A stretch of DNA of 19,869 nt from CALAMD01 sp035301345. Its GTDB lineage: Bacteria; Bacillota; Bacilli; Bacillales; Amphibacillaceae. The position numbers were made by a program, and so were the translations under genes. The stretch covers positions 1 through 19,869 of the forward strand of contig DATGUM010000021.1 of NCBI GenBank assembly GCA_035301345.1. Reading direction: 5' to 3'. Positions 1 through 8,386 of this stretch are shown here, piece after piece (within the stretch, counting starts at the first letter, position 1; each line of letters begins with the position of its first letter). The notes below the pieces were generated by a model. It was not told the DNA's origin. It ran no database searches and was given only the letters and a program-made list of their open reading frames with translations.

Positions 1-140
1 CTGGTATAATCGCAAAAGAATTCATGGTAGCATTAATTATCAAACACCACAAGAAGCAGAAAATATATGCTTCAATATCGGTTAAATAAAAGGCAATGGA
101 AACTTAAACTATTTGTGTCCAAGATATTGACGTAGATCCA
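1..140 (+). mobile_element. Right end of an IS3-family insertion sequence (truncated by window edge)
   Basis: The segment holds the C-terminal coding tail of an IS3-type transposase followed by about 55 bp of non-coding DNA. It ends in a candidate terminal inverted repeat at about 114-140, which begins TGTGTCC and ends GATCCA. Read from the outside this is TGGATC...GGACACA, the style of terminus common in IS3-family elements. The other end lies outside the window, so the repeat pairing and the target duplication cannot be checked. The boundary at 140 is inferred from the repeat style and from radC beginning immediately after it. Confidence 0.65.
2..85 (+). CDS. IS3-family transposase (OrfB), C-terminal fragment
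   Basis: An open frame runs from the window edge to a TAA at 83-85 and encodes 27 residues. These include the pattern W-Y-N-x-x-R-I-H-G-S-I-x-Y-x-T-P-x-E-A-E, the hallmark C-terminal end of the rve integrase domain in IS3-family OrfB transposases (YN..RiH..lgy.tP.e). The catalytic DDE core would lie upstream, outside the window. Whether the complete element is functional cannot be judged. The call rests on this motif plus the adjacent candidate terminal repeat. Confidence 0.7.
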   Translation, partial: WYNRKRIHGSINYQTPQEAENICFNIG

Positions 141-143
141 CGA

Positions 144-839
144 TTATAAATATCCTTTCTCTTTTAAAGATATAAACTTCCGGTCGCCGATAATAATATG
201 GTCTAATACTTCTATACCGATGACCTTACCTGCTTCAGAAAGTCTTTTCGTTACGTGGATATCTTCATTTGAGGGTGTAGGGTCGCCTGAAGGGTGGTTA
301 TGGAGACAGATGATTGAAGCAGACGAACGTTTCACAGCTTCACGAAACAATTCACGTGGATGAACGACTGACGTGTTAAGACTACCAATAAAAATAGTTT
401 TACGCTTTATGACTTCGTTTTTAGTATTTAAAAATAACGCGACAAAATGCTCTTGCTTTAAGTGACGCATTTCTTCCATCACATAATTCGCGCCATCTTC
501 CGGCGAACGAATCGTTAAACGGTCTTCTGGCTTATACTCACTCATTCGTTTACCAAGCTCAATCGCAGCAAGTAACATTACTCCCTTCGCTACGCCAATC
601 CCACGAATGGTCGTTAATTCCTCAATGGTAGCTTCTGATAAATAATTTAACCCTTCAAAATGCATGAGTAGTCGGTTTGACAACTGCATAACAGATTCAT
701 CACGCGTCCCACTAACGAGTAATATAGCTAGGAGCTCTTTATTTGATAAATAGCGAGCACCCATATTTAATAATCGCTCTCTTGGGCGCTCTTCTTTCGG
801 AACATCTTTTATTAAGATTGACGTTTTATTCAAAGGCAC
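144..839 (-). CDS. radC: RadC family protein (JAB/JAMM domain)
   Basis: This is a 231-residue protein of the usual RadC length. Residues about 10-105 hold the UPF0758 N-terminal region with a helix-hairpin-helix segment (TTIRGIGVAKG). The C-terminal half carries the JAMM metal-site motif: His180, His182, Ser190 and Asp193 in HNHPSGDPTPSNED. RadC was once thought to be a DNA repair protein; its biochemical role is unsettled, and a metal-dependent hydrolase or nuclease activity is only predicted from the fold. The start is GTG at 839, five bases after AGAGG; the TTG two codons further in is badly spaced. In B. subtilis the homologue lies just before mreBCD, but here an IS end directly follows the stop codon. 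Confidence 0.93.
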   Translation of the reverse strand: MPLNKTSILIKDVPKEERPRERLLNMGARYLSNKELLAILLVSGTRDESVMQLSNRLLMHFEGLNYLSEATIEELTTIRGIGVAKGVMLLAAIELGKRMSEYKPEDRLTIRSPEDGANYVMEEMRHLKQEHFVALFLNTKNEVIKRKTIFIGSLNTSVVHPRELFREAVKRSSASIICLHNHPSGDPTPSNEDIHVTKRLSEAGKVIGIEVLDHIIIGDRKFISLKEKGYL

Positions 840-988
840 TTCTTCCTCTCACAATTTTTCTTTATTTTAACGAATAATTGCTTATTGAGCCATTTGATAA
901 AAAAACGTAATCATTGTCATTATTATTGTTACTTTTCAATTAATGTCTACACAAAATTCATTAGTAACGGTTATTGTAAATGTATTTT

Positions 989-2266
989 TTATTTATAATT
1001 AGTTAAAATGTAATCTCGTACACGGGTGATGAAATGAAGTGACCCTGTAATATAAGCTTGTTCATCATTTTCAATTAATTCATCTATTGACTGTTTCCAT
1101 GAACGGCTTTTCTCCGCCTGAGCATTCGTTAACATTTTTAATAATTCGTCTGCCTCAGCCGCTCGCTCATGATCAAACGTTGTCACAACCATTTTCTGAA
1201 ACACTTCCTCTAAACGTGACAAAGCGCCTTCAACATCTTTATCCTTAAACATAGCGAGTAAAAGTTTTCGCTCCTTACGCTCATTCAGCAACTGAACACT
1301 ATTAACAAATGATTCCACACCAGCCATATTATGTGCCCCGTCAATAATGATTGACGGCTCTTTTAATACTTCTTCGAAACGACCTTGTATTTGAACATTT
1401 TTAATAGCTTTTTTTATCTTAACCCAATCTAAATCCAGTGAATCTTGTAGCATGACGAGCGCCGTTAATGCTAATGAACAATTGTCCGTCTGATAAGCGC
1501 CAAGCAGATGATGGGTTATTCGTTGATCAACATGTCTAAATGACCAGTCAAACGTCGTCAACTCCTTATTTTGTTCCAATACTTTTATTGAAACCTCTTT
1601 TTCAGTTTCAATAAGTTCGGCTTTCATTTCTTCTGCTTTTTGGCGTATAATAACATTTGGTATTGTTTTCTTTTCTCCAGTAACGACCGGCACTGAATGT
1701 TTAATAATGCCTGCCTTATGACGAGCAATTTCCTCGAGGGTCTCGCCTAAAAAGCCAATATGATCATAGTCTATATTTGTTATAATTGATAAAATGGGCG
1801 TGAAGCAATTTGTCGTATCTTCTAAGCCACCCATTCCCGCTTCAACTAACACAATATCTACATGATTTTTAAAATATTGAAAGGCAACTGCAGTAATAAT
1901 TTCAAATGATGTTGGATGATTATTTTCGCTATCTAATGATTCAATAGCCGGCATTATTTCTTGTAATATATTTAAAAATGTTCGTTCATCTATAAATGTA
2001 TCATTATTTTCAATATGACCGACAAGCCCATTGAAACTCGGAGAAGTAAAAACACCAACATTATAACCACTCTCAATTAATGCTCGCTTCATAAATTGAA
2101 TAGTCGATCCCTTTCCATTTGTTCCTGCAATATGAACTGCTTTGATTTCTTTTTCTGGATTATTAATTAATTCTAATAGTTTATGTATTCGATCTAAACC
2201 TGGCTTTATTCCATACTTTTCTCTTCTATTAAAAAAGCTAGTTAATTTTATCCTATCCTCTTGCAT
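989..2266 (-). CDS. folC: Folylpolyglutamate synthase / dihydrofolate synthase
   Basis: FolC adds glutamate to folates, and in many bacteria also to dihydropteroate, using ATP in the cytoplasm. The protein is 425 residues, the usual length. The P-loop GTNGKGS is at 48-54, followed by the Mur-ligase-type segments TSPSF, VEAGMGG and TNIDYDHIGFLG, then the KAGIIK lysine region and, in the C-terminal domain, IIDGAHN. I take the ATG at 2266 as the start. It has an AAAAGG about 10 bases upstream; an ATG 16 codons further upstream has no ribosome binding site and would add an atypical hydrophobic leader. valS and folC are adjacent in B. subtilis; here the ATP-grasp pair separates them, so folC needs its own promoter in the 2267-2369 gap. 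comC, spoIIB and maf, expected between folC and radC, are missing. Confidence 0.95.
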   Translation of the reverse strand: MQEDRIKLTSFFNRREKYGIKPGLDRIHKLLELINNPEKEIKAVHIAGTNGKGSTIQFMKRALIESGYNVGVFTSPSFNGLVGHIENNDTFIDERTFLNILQEIMPAIESLDSENNHPTSFEIITAVAFQYFKNHVDIVLVEAGMGGLEDTTNCFTPILSIITNIDYDHIGFLGETLEEIARHKAGIIKHSVPVVTGEKKTIPNVIIRQKAEEMKAELIETEKEVSIKVLEQNKELTTFDWSFRHVDQRITHHLLGAYQTDNCSLALTALVMLQDSLDLDWVKIKKAIKNVQIQGRFEEVLKEPSIIIDGAHNMAGVESFVNSVQLLNERKERKLLLAMFKDKDVEGALSRLEEVFQKMVVTTFDHERAAEADELLKMLTNAQAEKSRSWKQSIDELIENDEQAYITGSLHFITRVRDYILTNYK

Positions 2267-2307
2267 GACAACACAACCTTTTAAACTTATAATTAATAGA
2301 TACGAAT

Positions 2308-2334
2308 TTATCATATATATATTATGTATGATAA
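2308..2334. promoter_or_regulatory. Inverted repeat in the folC / ATP-grasp divergent intergenic region
   Basis: TTATCATA at 2308-2315 is repeated inverted as TATGATAA at 2327-2334, with an 11 bp AT-rich spacer. It lies between the two divergent starts (2266 and 2370). Each arm contains a possible -10 hexamer (TATGAT) in one direction. It could be back-to-back promoters or an operator. No good -35 elements are visible, so this is tentative. Confidence 0.3.
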
Positions 2335-2369
2335 GCTAGTTTTTATTAAATGAAAAGGATGAATGACAT

Positions 2370-3281
2370 ATGACCCTTTCTGGTTGGATTATTTATAACG
2401 GCATGCTTCCTGGCGATAAATTTATCGACTTTGCTCAGATGTTTCATGAAGCTGCTAAAAAAGAAAATATTAAAACGACAATTTATAAAAATAATGAATT
2501 ACTAGCGTATTTAACACATGATCATTTATCTATTCTACAAAATGAGAATGTTACGCTTCCTGACTTCGTCATAAGTACCGATAAAGATATTTATTTAGCA
2601 AAACTATTAGAATTATTAGGTGTGCGTGTTTTTAACCGTGCAGATATTATTCATACGAGCGATGACAAAATATTGACGCATCAAATGCTAGCAAAAGAAA
2701 ATATTCGAACACCAGCAACGATAGTTAGTCCAAAGACTTACTTAGAAGACGTTGTCATTGATCATGATTTAATTGATCAAGTGATTGAACAACTTTCATT
2801 ACCTCTCGTCATTAAAGAAGCTTTCGGATCATTTGGTGAACAAGTTTATTTAGTTGAAACGAAAGAACAACTTATTAAACAAGTGAAAGTAATCGGTAAC
2901 AAACCATTTATTTTCCAACAGTTCATTGCTAGTAGTTACGGCAAGGATTTGCGTCTGCAAGTTGTTGGTGATGAAGTTGTTGCTTCTATGATGCGCTCAT
3001 CAAAAAATGATTTTCGAGCAAATATTACGTCAGGCGGATCAATGGAACCATATGAAGCGACTGAAGAAGAAAAGCAGTTAGCAATCAAAGCAACTAAAGC
3101 AATCTGTGCTGACTTTGCAGGTGTTGACTTATTGTTTGGTGAAGACGGGAAACCGATTGTCTGTGAAGTTAATTCTAATGCTCACATTCGAAATATGTAC
3201 ACGTGTACAGGAATAAATGCTGCTGAATACATCATTCGCTACATTAAAAAGCAACTAACGAATAAAGGGGACTTGTCATGA
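2370..3281 (+). CDS. RimK-like ATP-grasp ligase, first of a pair
   Basis: A 303-residue protein with an ATP-grasp fold of the RimK / LysX / alpha-L-glutamate ligase superfamily. It has an N-terminal Rossmann-like segment with the GVRVFNRADIIHTSDDK region (a counterpart of the RimK N-P-x-x-x-x-x-x-x-D-K element), an ATP-binding Lys149 in LVIKEAFGSFGEQV with the glycine-rich loop, KDLRLQVVGDEVVASMMR, and the metal-binding Glu266 and Asn268 in CEVNSN. Such enzymes join an amino acid to a carboxylate via an acyl phosphate; the substrate here is not identifiable. AAAAGGATG lies upstream of the ATG. The stop overlaps the next gene by 4 bp (ATGA), indicating translational coupling. It is encoded opposite to its housekeeping neighbours and breaks the usual valS-folC adjacency. 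Confidence 0.85.
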   Translation: MTLSGWIIYNGMLPGDKFIDFAQMFHEAAKKENIKTTIYKNNELLAYLTHDHLSILQNENVTLPDFVISTDKDIYLAKLLELLGVRVFNRADIIHTSDDKILTHQMLAKENIRTPATIVSPKTYLEDVVIDHDLIDQVIEQLSLPLVIKEAFGSFGEQVYLVETKEQLIKQVKVIGNKPFIFQQFIASSYGKDLRLQVVGDEVVASMMRSSKNDFRANITSGGSMEPYEATEEEKQLAIKATKAICADFAGVDLLFGEDGKPIVCEVNSNAHIRNMYTCTGINAAEYIIRYIKKQLTNKGDLS

Positions 3282-4138
3282 CACAGCATGTTGGTTGGCT
3301 TATTTACCGAAAAGAAGATACAGAAAAAAACAAAGCTTTTATTGATTGGTTTATTGATGAAGGTGAAAAACAACAATTAAATATAACGTTCATTCCACGT
3401 GAACAATTAATGATTCAGCTAAATAATGGACAAGTAGAAACATACATAAATGAAGAACTAACTGCGCTACCCGATTTCGTTATCAACCGTACGATTGAGC
3501 CTGTACTTACCTCTTTATTCACATCAGCAAACGTACGTGTCTTTAATCCATATGAAACGACGCATATAGCGAACAATAAATCACTCACACATATTGAAGT
3601 GAATCGATTAAACATTCCGATGGTGCGGACTATTTTTACGACGAAAGACTTACTCAGTGAAAAACCACCTATGGACTTTCCTTTCGTTATAAAAGAGTCT
3701 ACTGGGCGAAGTGGTGCACAAGTTCATCTGATTGAAGCAACAGACGAATGGGCACTATGTAGGCAAAAAATCGGTCGAGGCGATCTCGTCATACAGTCAT
3801 CTAACGTAAAGCCCGGGAGAGACGTTCGTGTCTTTATCGTTGGTCATGAAATTATTGCTGCTGTTTTAAGGAAAAGCGACCAAGATTTTCGGGCAAACTT
3901 CACACTTGGAGGGTCTGCAGAACGATACCCCTTGAATACAGAAGAAAGAAAAATGATTCAAACGATAGTTGACCATTTTGAATTTGGCATGGTTGGGATA
4001 GATTTCTTACTTGCACATGACGGCACGCTTTTATTCAATGAAATTGAAGATATCGTTGGCTCTCGTATTTTAAGTCACGTCACTGATGAAAATATTTTAC
4101 AAACGTATGTTTCATATATAAAATCACAGCTTAAATAA
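3278..4138 (+). CDS. RimK-like ATP-grasp ligase, second of a pair
   Basis: A 286-residue paralogue of the preceding gene, sharing the layout: VGWLIYRKE start, VRVFNPYETTHIANNKSLTH, Lys139 in FVIKESTGRSGAQVHL, GRDVRVFIVGHEIIAAVLRKS, DFRANFTLGGSAE and a C-terminal metal site. The metal site differs: here it reads N254-E-I-E257-D258-IVGSR, where the first enzyme has E-V-N-S-N. The Glu-for-Asn change suggests a different subfamily rather than a dead enzyme, since the ATP-binding lysine and glycine-rich loop are intact. The two proteins are probably made together (4 bp overlap) and may act in sequence or as a heterodimer on an unknown substrate. Function is otherwise unassigned. Confidence 0.82.
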   Translation: MTQHVGWLIYRKEDTEKNKAFIDWFIDEGEKQQLNITFIPREQLMIQLNNGQVETYINEELTALPDFVINRTIEPVLTSLFTSANVRVFNPYETTHIANNKSLTHIEVNRLNIPMVRTIFTTKDLLSEKPPMDFPFVIKESTGRSGAQVHLIEATDEWALCRQKIGRGDLVIQSSNVKPGRDVRVFIVGHEIIAAVLRKSDQDFRANFTLGGSAERYPLNTEERKMIQTIVDHFEFGMVGIDFLLAHDGTLLFNEIEDIVGSRILSHVTDENILQTYVSYIKSQLK

Positions 4139-4146
4139 ATAGGCAA

Positions 4147-4193
4147 AAAAAGCACGTCTATCATTATTTTCTATAACGATAGACGTGCTTTTT
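4147..4193. terminator. Bidirectional intrinsic terminator between the ATP-grasp operon and valS
   Basis: A perfect 16 bp stem, 4147-4162 with 4178-4193 (core GCACGTCTATC / GATAGACGTGC), is flanked by A-tracts on the left and T-tracts on the right. It works in both directions and sits 8 bp after the ATP-grasp stop and 9 bp after the convergent valS stop. Confidence 0.92.
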
Positions 4194-4202
4194 CATGATA
4201 AC

Positions 4203-6857
4203 TTATAAGTTTTGCTTCAGTTCTTCTAAACGCTGTTTCGTTCGTTCATATTTACTTAAATAATCTTGTTCCTTCTGTTTCTCTTCTTGGACTAATTTTT
4301 CAGGTGCTTTCTCTACGAAACCTTTATTAGAAAGTTTCTTCTGTACGAATGCAACCTCTTTCTCCCATTTTTCAAGTTCTTTTTCTAAACGACTAATCTC
4401 TTTCTCAAAGTCAATAAGCCCTTCTAATGGTAAATAAATTTCTGCACCAGTAATGACTGATGACATCGCTTGCTCAGGCACTTCCACCTCTTCAGCAATC
4501 GTTAATGAACTCGGATTACAGAAACGTTCTAAGTATGAACGATTCTTTTCTAATTCTTTCACAATATCCGCTGATTCCGCTTTAACGATCATTTGGATTT
4601 CGCGTGACATAGGCGTATCTACTTCCGCGCGAATATTTCTTACCGAACGAATCATTGACACGAGACGATCCATCTCTTTAACTGCTTGTTCGTTGTCAAA
4701 TGCTTCATTAACTTCTGGCCATGATGCGACTGTAATCGAATCACCTTCATGCGGTAACTGTTGCCAAATTTCTTCTGTAATAAACGGCATGTATGGGTGA
4801 AGCATGCGCATTGTTTGATCTAATACGTGAGCTAAAATTGAACGTGTCGTCTGTTTACGTGCTTCGTCGTCACCGTACAGTGGAATTTTAGCCATTTCAA
4901 TGTACCAATCACAAAACTCATCCCAAATAAAGTTGTACAGCGCTCGACCAGCTTCTCCGAATTCATACTTATTCGTATTCGCAGTAACGTGCTCGATCGT
5001 TTCATTTAATCGCGCTAAAATCCATTCATCTGCTACTGATTTTTCACCTGACAAATCAATGTCTTCATACGACATACCTTCCATATTCATTAAAGCGAAT
5101 CGTGAAGCGTTCCAAATTTTATTAGCGAAATTCCAATTAGCTTCAACATTATCCCATGAAAAACGTAAATCTTGTCCTGGTGTAGAACTCGTCAGTAAGA
5201 AAAAGCGTAACGCGTCTGCCCCATACTTCTCAATAACGTCCATTGGGTCAACACCATTTCCTAATGACTTACTCATCTTCCTACCATCTTCTGCGCGAAT
5301 GAGCCCATGAATAAGCACGTCATTAAATGGTTTTTTATCAGTGAATTCTAACGATTGGAAAATCATACGGGCAACCCAGAAGAAAATAATGTCATACCCT
5401 GTAACGAGTGCATCTGTAGGGAAATAACGCTTAAAGTCAGCCGACTCCTCATCAGGCCAACCCATCGTTGAAAATGGCCATAAAGCACTTGAGAACCACG
5501 TATCTAACACATCATCATCTTGCTTCCAATTTTCAATGTCTTCAGGTGCTTCTTTTCCAACGTATACTTCGCCTGTTTCCTTATGATACCAAGCTGGAAT
5601 ACGGTGTCCCCACCATAACTGTCTTGAAATACACCAGTCTTGAATGTTTTCCATCCAGTGTAAATACGTTCTTTCAAAACGCGAAGGAACAAAGTTAACT
5701 TTTTCTTCTTCATTTTCTTGTAATTTTACCGCTTCATCAGCTAGAGGTTGCATATTAACGAACCATTGTGTTGATAAATAAGGCTCTACGACAGCTCCGC
5801 TTCGTTCAGAGTGTCCGACTTGATGGACGTGATCTTCAATCTCAAATAAAACACCATCAGCTTGTAAATCTTTAACGATTTGTTTACGACAGTCGAAACG
5901 GTCAAGTCCTTCATATTTTCCTGCATTATTATTCATCGATCCATCTTCATGCATAACGAGTACACGTTCTAAATCGTGGCGGTTCCCAATATCAAAGTCA
6001 TTCGGATCGTGAGCAGGCGTAATTTTTACAGCACCTGAACCAAATTCCATATCAACATAGTCATCCGCGACAATTGGTATTTCTCGTCCGACAATCGGTA
6101 ATATAACTTTTTTACCGATTAAATGTTTATAACGATCATCTTCTGGGTGAACAGCAACTGCTGTATCACCTAACATCGTTTCTGGACGTGTTGTTGCAAT
6201 TTCAATTGACTCATCACTATCTTTAATCGGATAACGCATATGGTAGAAATGCCCATTTACTTCTTCATGAATCACTTCAATATCAGACAGTGCAGTTTTC
6301 GTTTTCGGATCCCAGTTAATAATATATTCCCCGCGATAAATGAGCCCTTTCTCATACAGCTTAATAAATACTTCTTGAACAGCATTTGATAAACCTGCAT
6401 CCATCGTGAAACGCTCACGTGAATAATCAAGGCCGAGTCCGACTTTTGCCCACTGTGAGCGAATAAAGTCTGCATATTCTTCTTTCCAATCCCAAACTTC
6501 TTCGAGAAATTTTTCTCTTCCTAGATCATAGCGTGTCTTACCTTCTTTACGAAGCTCTGCTTCAACGACTGCTTGAGTCGCAATCCCAGCATGGTCCATT
6601 CCAGGGAGCCATAAAACATCATACCCTTGCATACGCTTCATTCGAGATAATGTATCTTGCATCGTCGTATCCCACGCATGACCTAAGTGTAATCGTCCCG
6701 TAACGTTTGGCGGAGGAATAACGATTGTATAAGGCTCTTTCGTTTCGTCTCCAGTCGCTTCAAAAAACTTCCCATCTACCCAAAATTGATAACGCCCTTC
6801 TTCAACATCTTTCGGATGATACTTTGTCGGTAAAGAACTTTGATTCTTTTCTGTCAT
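4203..6857 (-). CDS. valS: Valyl-tRNA synthetase
   Basis: This cytoplasmic class I aminoacyl-tRNA synthetase charges tRNA-Val and edits mischarged threonine. At 884 residues it matches the bacterial norm (about 880). The HIGH signature is HLGH at 57-60 within PPPNVTGRLHLGHAWD. The CP1 editing domain spans roughly 190-350 (ATTRPETMLGDTAVAV). The KMSKS loop is in GRKMSKSLGNGVDP at about residue 525, followed by the anticodon-binding domain and a C-terminal coiled coil rich in Glu and Lys (last about 70 residues) that contacts tRNA. The ATG is preceded by AAAGGGG at good spacing. Expression is evidently controlled by the valine T-box leader directly upstream. Confidence 0.98.
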   Translation of the reverse strand: MTEKNQSSLPTKYHPKDVEEGRYQFWVDGKFFEATGDETKEPYTIVIPPPNVTGRLHLGHAWDTTMQDTLSRMKRMQGYDVLWLPGMDHAGIATQAVVEAELRKEGKTRYDLGREKFLEEVWDWKEEYADFIRSQWAKVGLGLDYSRERFTMDAGLSNAVQEVFIKLYEKGLIYRGEYIINWDPKTKTALSDIEVIHEEVNGHFYHMRYPIKDSDESIEIATTRPETMLGDTAVAVHPEDDRYKHLIGKKVILPIVGREIPIVADDYVDMEFGSGAVKITPAHDPNDFDIGNRHDLERVLVMHEDGSMNNNAGKYEGLDRFDCRKQIVKDLQADGVLFEIEDHVHQVGHSERSGAVVEPYLSTQWFVNMQPLADEAVKLQENEEEKVNFVPSRFERTYLHWMENIQDWCISRQLWWGHRIPAWYHKETGEVYVGKEAPEDIENWKQDDDVLDTWFSSALWPFSTMGWPDEESADFKRYFPTDALVTGYDIIFFWVARMIFQSLEFTDKKPFNDVLIHGLIRAEDGRKMSKSLGNGVDPMDVIEKYGADALRFFLLTSSTPGQDLRFSWDNVEANWNFANKIWNASRFALMNMEGMSYEDIDLSGEKSVADEWILARLNETIEHVTANTNKYEFGEAGRALYNFIWDEFCDWYIEMAKIPLYGDDEARKQTTRSILAHVLDQTMRMLHPYMPFITEEIWQQLPHEGDSITVASWPEVNEAFDNEQAVKEMDRLVSMIRSVRNIRAEVDTPMSREIQMIVKAESADIVKELEKNRSYLERFCNPSSLTIAEEVEVPEQAMSSVITGAEIYLPLEGLIDFEKEISRLEKELEKWEKEVAFVQKKLSNKGFVEKAPEKLVQEEKQKEQDYLSKYERTKQRLEELKQNL

Positions 6858-6886
6858 TTATATATCCCCTTTATTAGTAATAAGAA

Positions 6887-7132
6887 CAAAAAAACTTTCC
6901 ATCCTAAAAAAAGGACGAAAAGTTTGGATTTCCGTGGTACCACCTTTGTTTGTAACATATCGTTACACACTTCATTATATTTTTAACGGTAATAAACCGA
7001 CTTTTTCTACTCATCGTTCAAAAAAGTTACTCTCAGGGCGACTTTCTAAAAGTATCGTTAGAAGACTCTCAGCCACATCTTCTTCTCTGTGAAACAATTA
7101 GCTTTTATACTCTTCCCTTTCATCGTAGACGT
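6887..7132 (-). ncRNA. T-box leader (valine-responsive) upstream of valS
   Basis: This leader senses uncharged tRNA-Val and then prevents premature termination. Read on the minus strand it shows the GGAAGAGTA element of Stem I (about 7110-7118), the apical GATGTGGCTGAGAG region, and a specifier segment with candidate codon GTC (valine) at 7040-7042 just before GCCCTGAG. The conserved T-box GGTGGTACCACGG is at about 6931-6944. It ends in a terminator of 13 paired positions (AAACTTTTCGTCC with GGATGGAAAGTTT, including G.U pairs) followed by a T run at about 6887-6925. The alternative antiterminator uses the T-box bulge to pair with the tRNA NCCA end. The specifier assignment is read from context and is less certain than the T-box itself. 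Confidence 0.92.
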
Positions 7133-7149
7133 ATATGAAATTCAATTTT

Positions 7150-7177
7150 ATTATAACTGACTATTATATTTATTCAA
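7150..7177 (-). promoter_or_regulatory. SigA-type promoter for the T-box/valS transcript
   Basis: On the minus strand, TTGAAT (7172-7177) and a perfect TATAAT (7150-7155) are separated by 16 bp. The predicted start lies just upstream of T-box Stem I, as expected for a leader RNA promoter. Confidence 0.75.
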
Positions 7178-7220
7178 GTATTTTTATTTATACATTAAAA
7201 CTATCATTATCTAGTCATTA

Positions 7221-7258
7221 AAAAACTACTTGATAGGTAGACCCATCAAGTAGTTTTA
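7221..7258 (-). terminator. Intrinsic terminator of the DUF1646 gene
   Basis: A 13 bp stem, 7222-7234 with 7245-7257 (core ACTACTTGAT / ATCAAGTAGT), has an inner GGT/ACC pairing. On the minus strand it is followed by a run of T residues. It begins about 10 bp past the stop codon at 7267 and separates this gene from the valS promoter. Confidence 0.88.
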
Positions 7259-7266
7259 TACACATC

Positions 7267-8292
7267 CTAGTGTACGAGTAAAATAATAACGAACCCAATT
7301 CCCATAGCAATTGCTCCTACTGGAACTGCGAAGCGAGCATATTCTAAACTCGTAATATTTAATTTTCCTGCTGCAATAATGTTCGGAATGTTTCCTGGAA
7401 TTAGCATTCCACCACTAATCATTAGCCCTAACATAATTGCTTCAATAACAGGTTCACTCATTGCTGGACTAATTTCAGCTGCAGCTAACGTTGCGTTATC
7501 TAAGATTGCTGAAATCATGTTAATCCAATAGAGAACGAGTGGATCTAAATCTAATAAATACTTCTCGATAAACGGTTGGAATCCAGCACCGAGAAACGTA
7601 AGTGCCATAACGAACAGGAAGATTTTGAAACTACGGATAATAATTTCCCCGTAAGACTCAACTTCACTCGTTAATTCGTCTGTTTCTTCCTCTGCTTCCT
7701 CTTTGTCGCGTCCTTTAACCATTAATGCAGAAAGGATACCAAAGATCACAACACCAGGTAAAATATAAATAACTAATAATCTAAATAAGTAGAAGAAGTC
7801 TGCACTTAACTTACTAACTACAATTGTAGATAACGGCTCACCAAGTGGCGTTAATACAGCTCCTAAACCGATCGAATAACAAGCTAAAATAACGACACGG
7901 ATTTCTGATTTTCTATCCATCTTCAGTACTGATAGAACAGATACGAGAATAATTGCAGCAATAATCGCTGTGATTATACTCGAAATTAAACCGAGTATGA
8001 TAACGAATAATGCAATAAACACGCGATACGGCATCGCTTGACTAATACCCTTTATCCCTTTTTCAATTGGCCCTTGGAACCAGCGGAATAATAAGCCGGC
8101 AACTAACACAGCAATCGTAATATTTATCGGTGACACGAGTGCTTCTTTAATAAGTGCCGCGTCTAATACTTGACTGACTAAAACTGAAATAACACCCATA
8201 ACAAATAGGAATACTTCTAAATTACGTTCAACATACTTTGTAAATGGTAAAAATAAAACTAATAGTAAAATTATTGAAAGTCCGATAATCAT
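7267..8292 (-). CDS. DUF1646 family membrane protein (putative cation transporter)
   Basis: A 341-residue integral membrane protein with about ten hydrophobic segments and one acidic cytoplasmic loop (DKEEAEEETDELTSEVES, about 200-217). The C-terminal half contains SAILDNATLAAAEISPAMS and GGMLIPGNIPNIIAAGKL, and the middle has GAVLTPLGEPLSTI. These resemble the paired-repeat motifs of the ion transporter superfamily (arsenite/Na+-H+ antiporter-like), to which DUF1646 is usually assigned. The transported ion is unknown; sodium or another cation would suit a halophilic or alkaliphilic host. I choose the ATG at 8292 because AGAAGGAGA lies upstream of it; an in-frame TTG 11 codons earlier has no ribosome binding site. 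It is transcribed alone, bounded by terminators. Confidence 0.8.
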   Translation of the reverse strand: MIIGLSIILLLVLFLPFTKYVERNLEVFLFVMGVISVLVSQVLDAALIKEALVSPINITIAVLVAGLLFRWFQGPIEKGIKGISQAMPYRVFIALFVIILGLISSIITAIIAAIILVSVLSVLKMDRKSEIRVVILACYSIGLGAVLTPLGEPLSTIVVSKLSADFFYLFRLLVIYILPGVVIFGILSALMVKGRDKEEAEEETDELTSEVESYGEIIIRSFKIFLFVMALTFLGAGFQPFIEKYLLDLDPLVLYWINMISAILDNATLAAAEISPAMSEPVIEAIMLGLMISGGMLIPGNIPNIIAAGKLNITSLEYARFAVPVGAIAMGIGFVIILLVH

Positions 8293-8386
8293 AAAGTTAA
8301 TTCTCCTTCTAATGTTAAAATTCAATGATTGTTATAACATTTAATCCATTAACAAACTATTAAACCATCTCCCTTTAAAATAAAGA

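Noticed and set aside
840..988. Possible terminator of folC and promoter of radC in the folC-radC gap
   Set aside because: Only a weak GTTACT/AGTAAC repeat without a T-tract and no convincing -35/-10 pair are present, so neither was called.
2142..2339. Plus-strand open frame at the start of folC
   Set aside because: It is mostly antisense to the folC N-terminus and runs into the intergenic promoter region; there is no ribosome binding site.
4453..5698. Open frames on the plus strand within valS (4453-4800, 4900-5310, 5468-5698)
   Set aside because: They lie antisense to the well-conserved valS, have no ribosome binding sites, and their translations show no recognisable domain.
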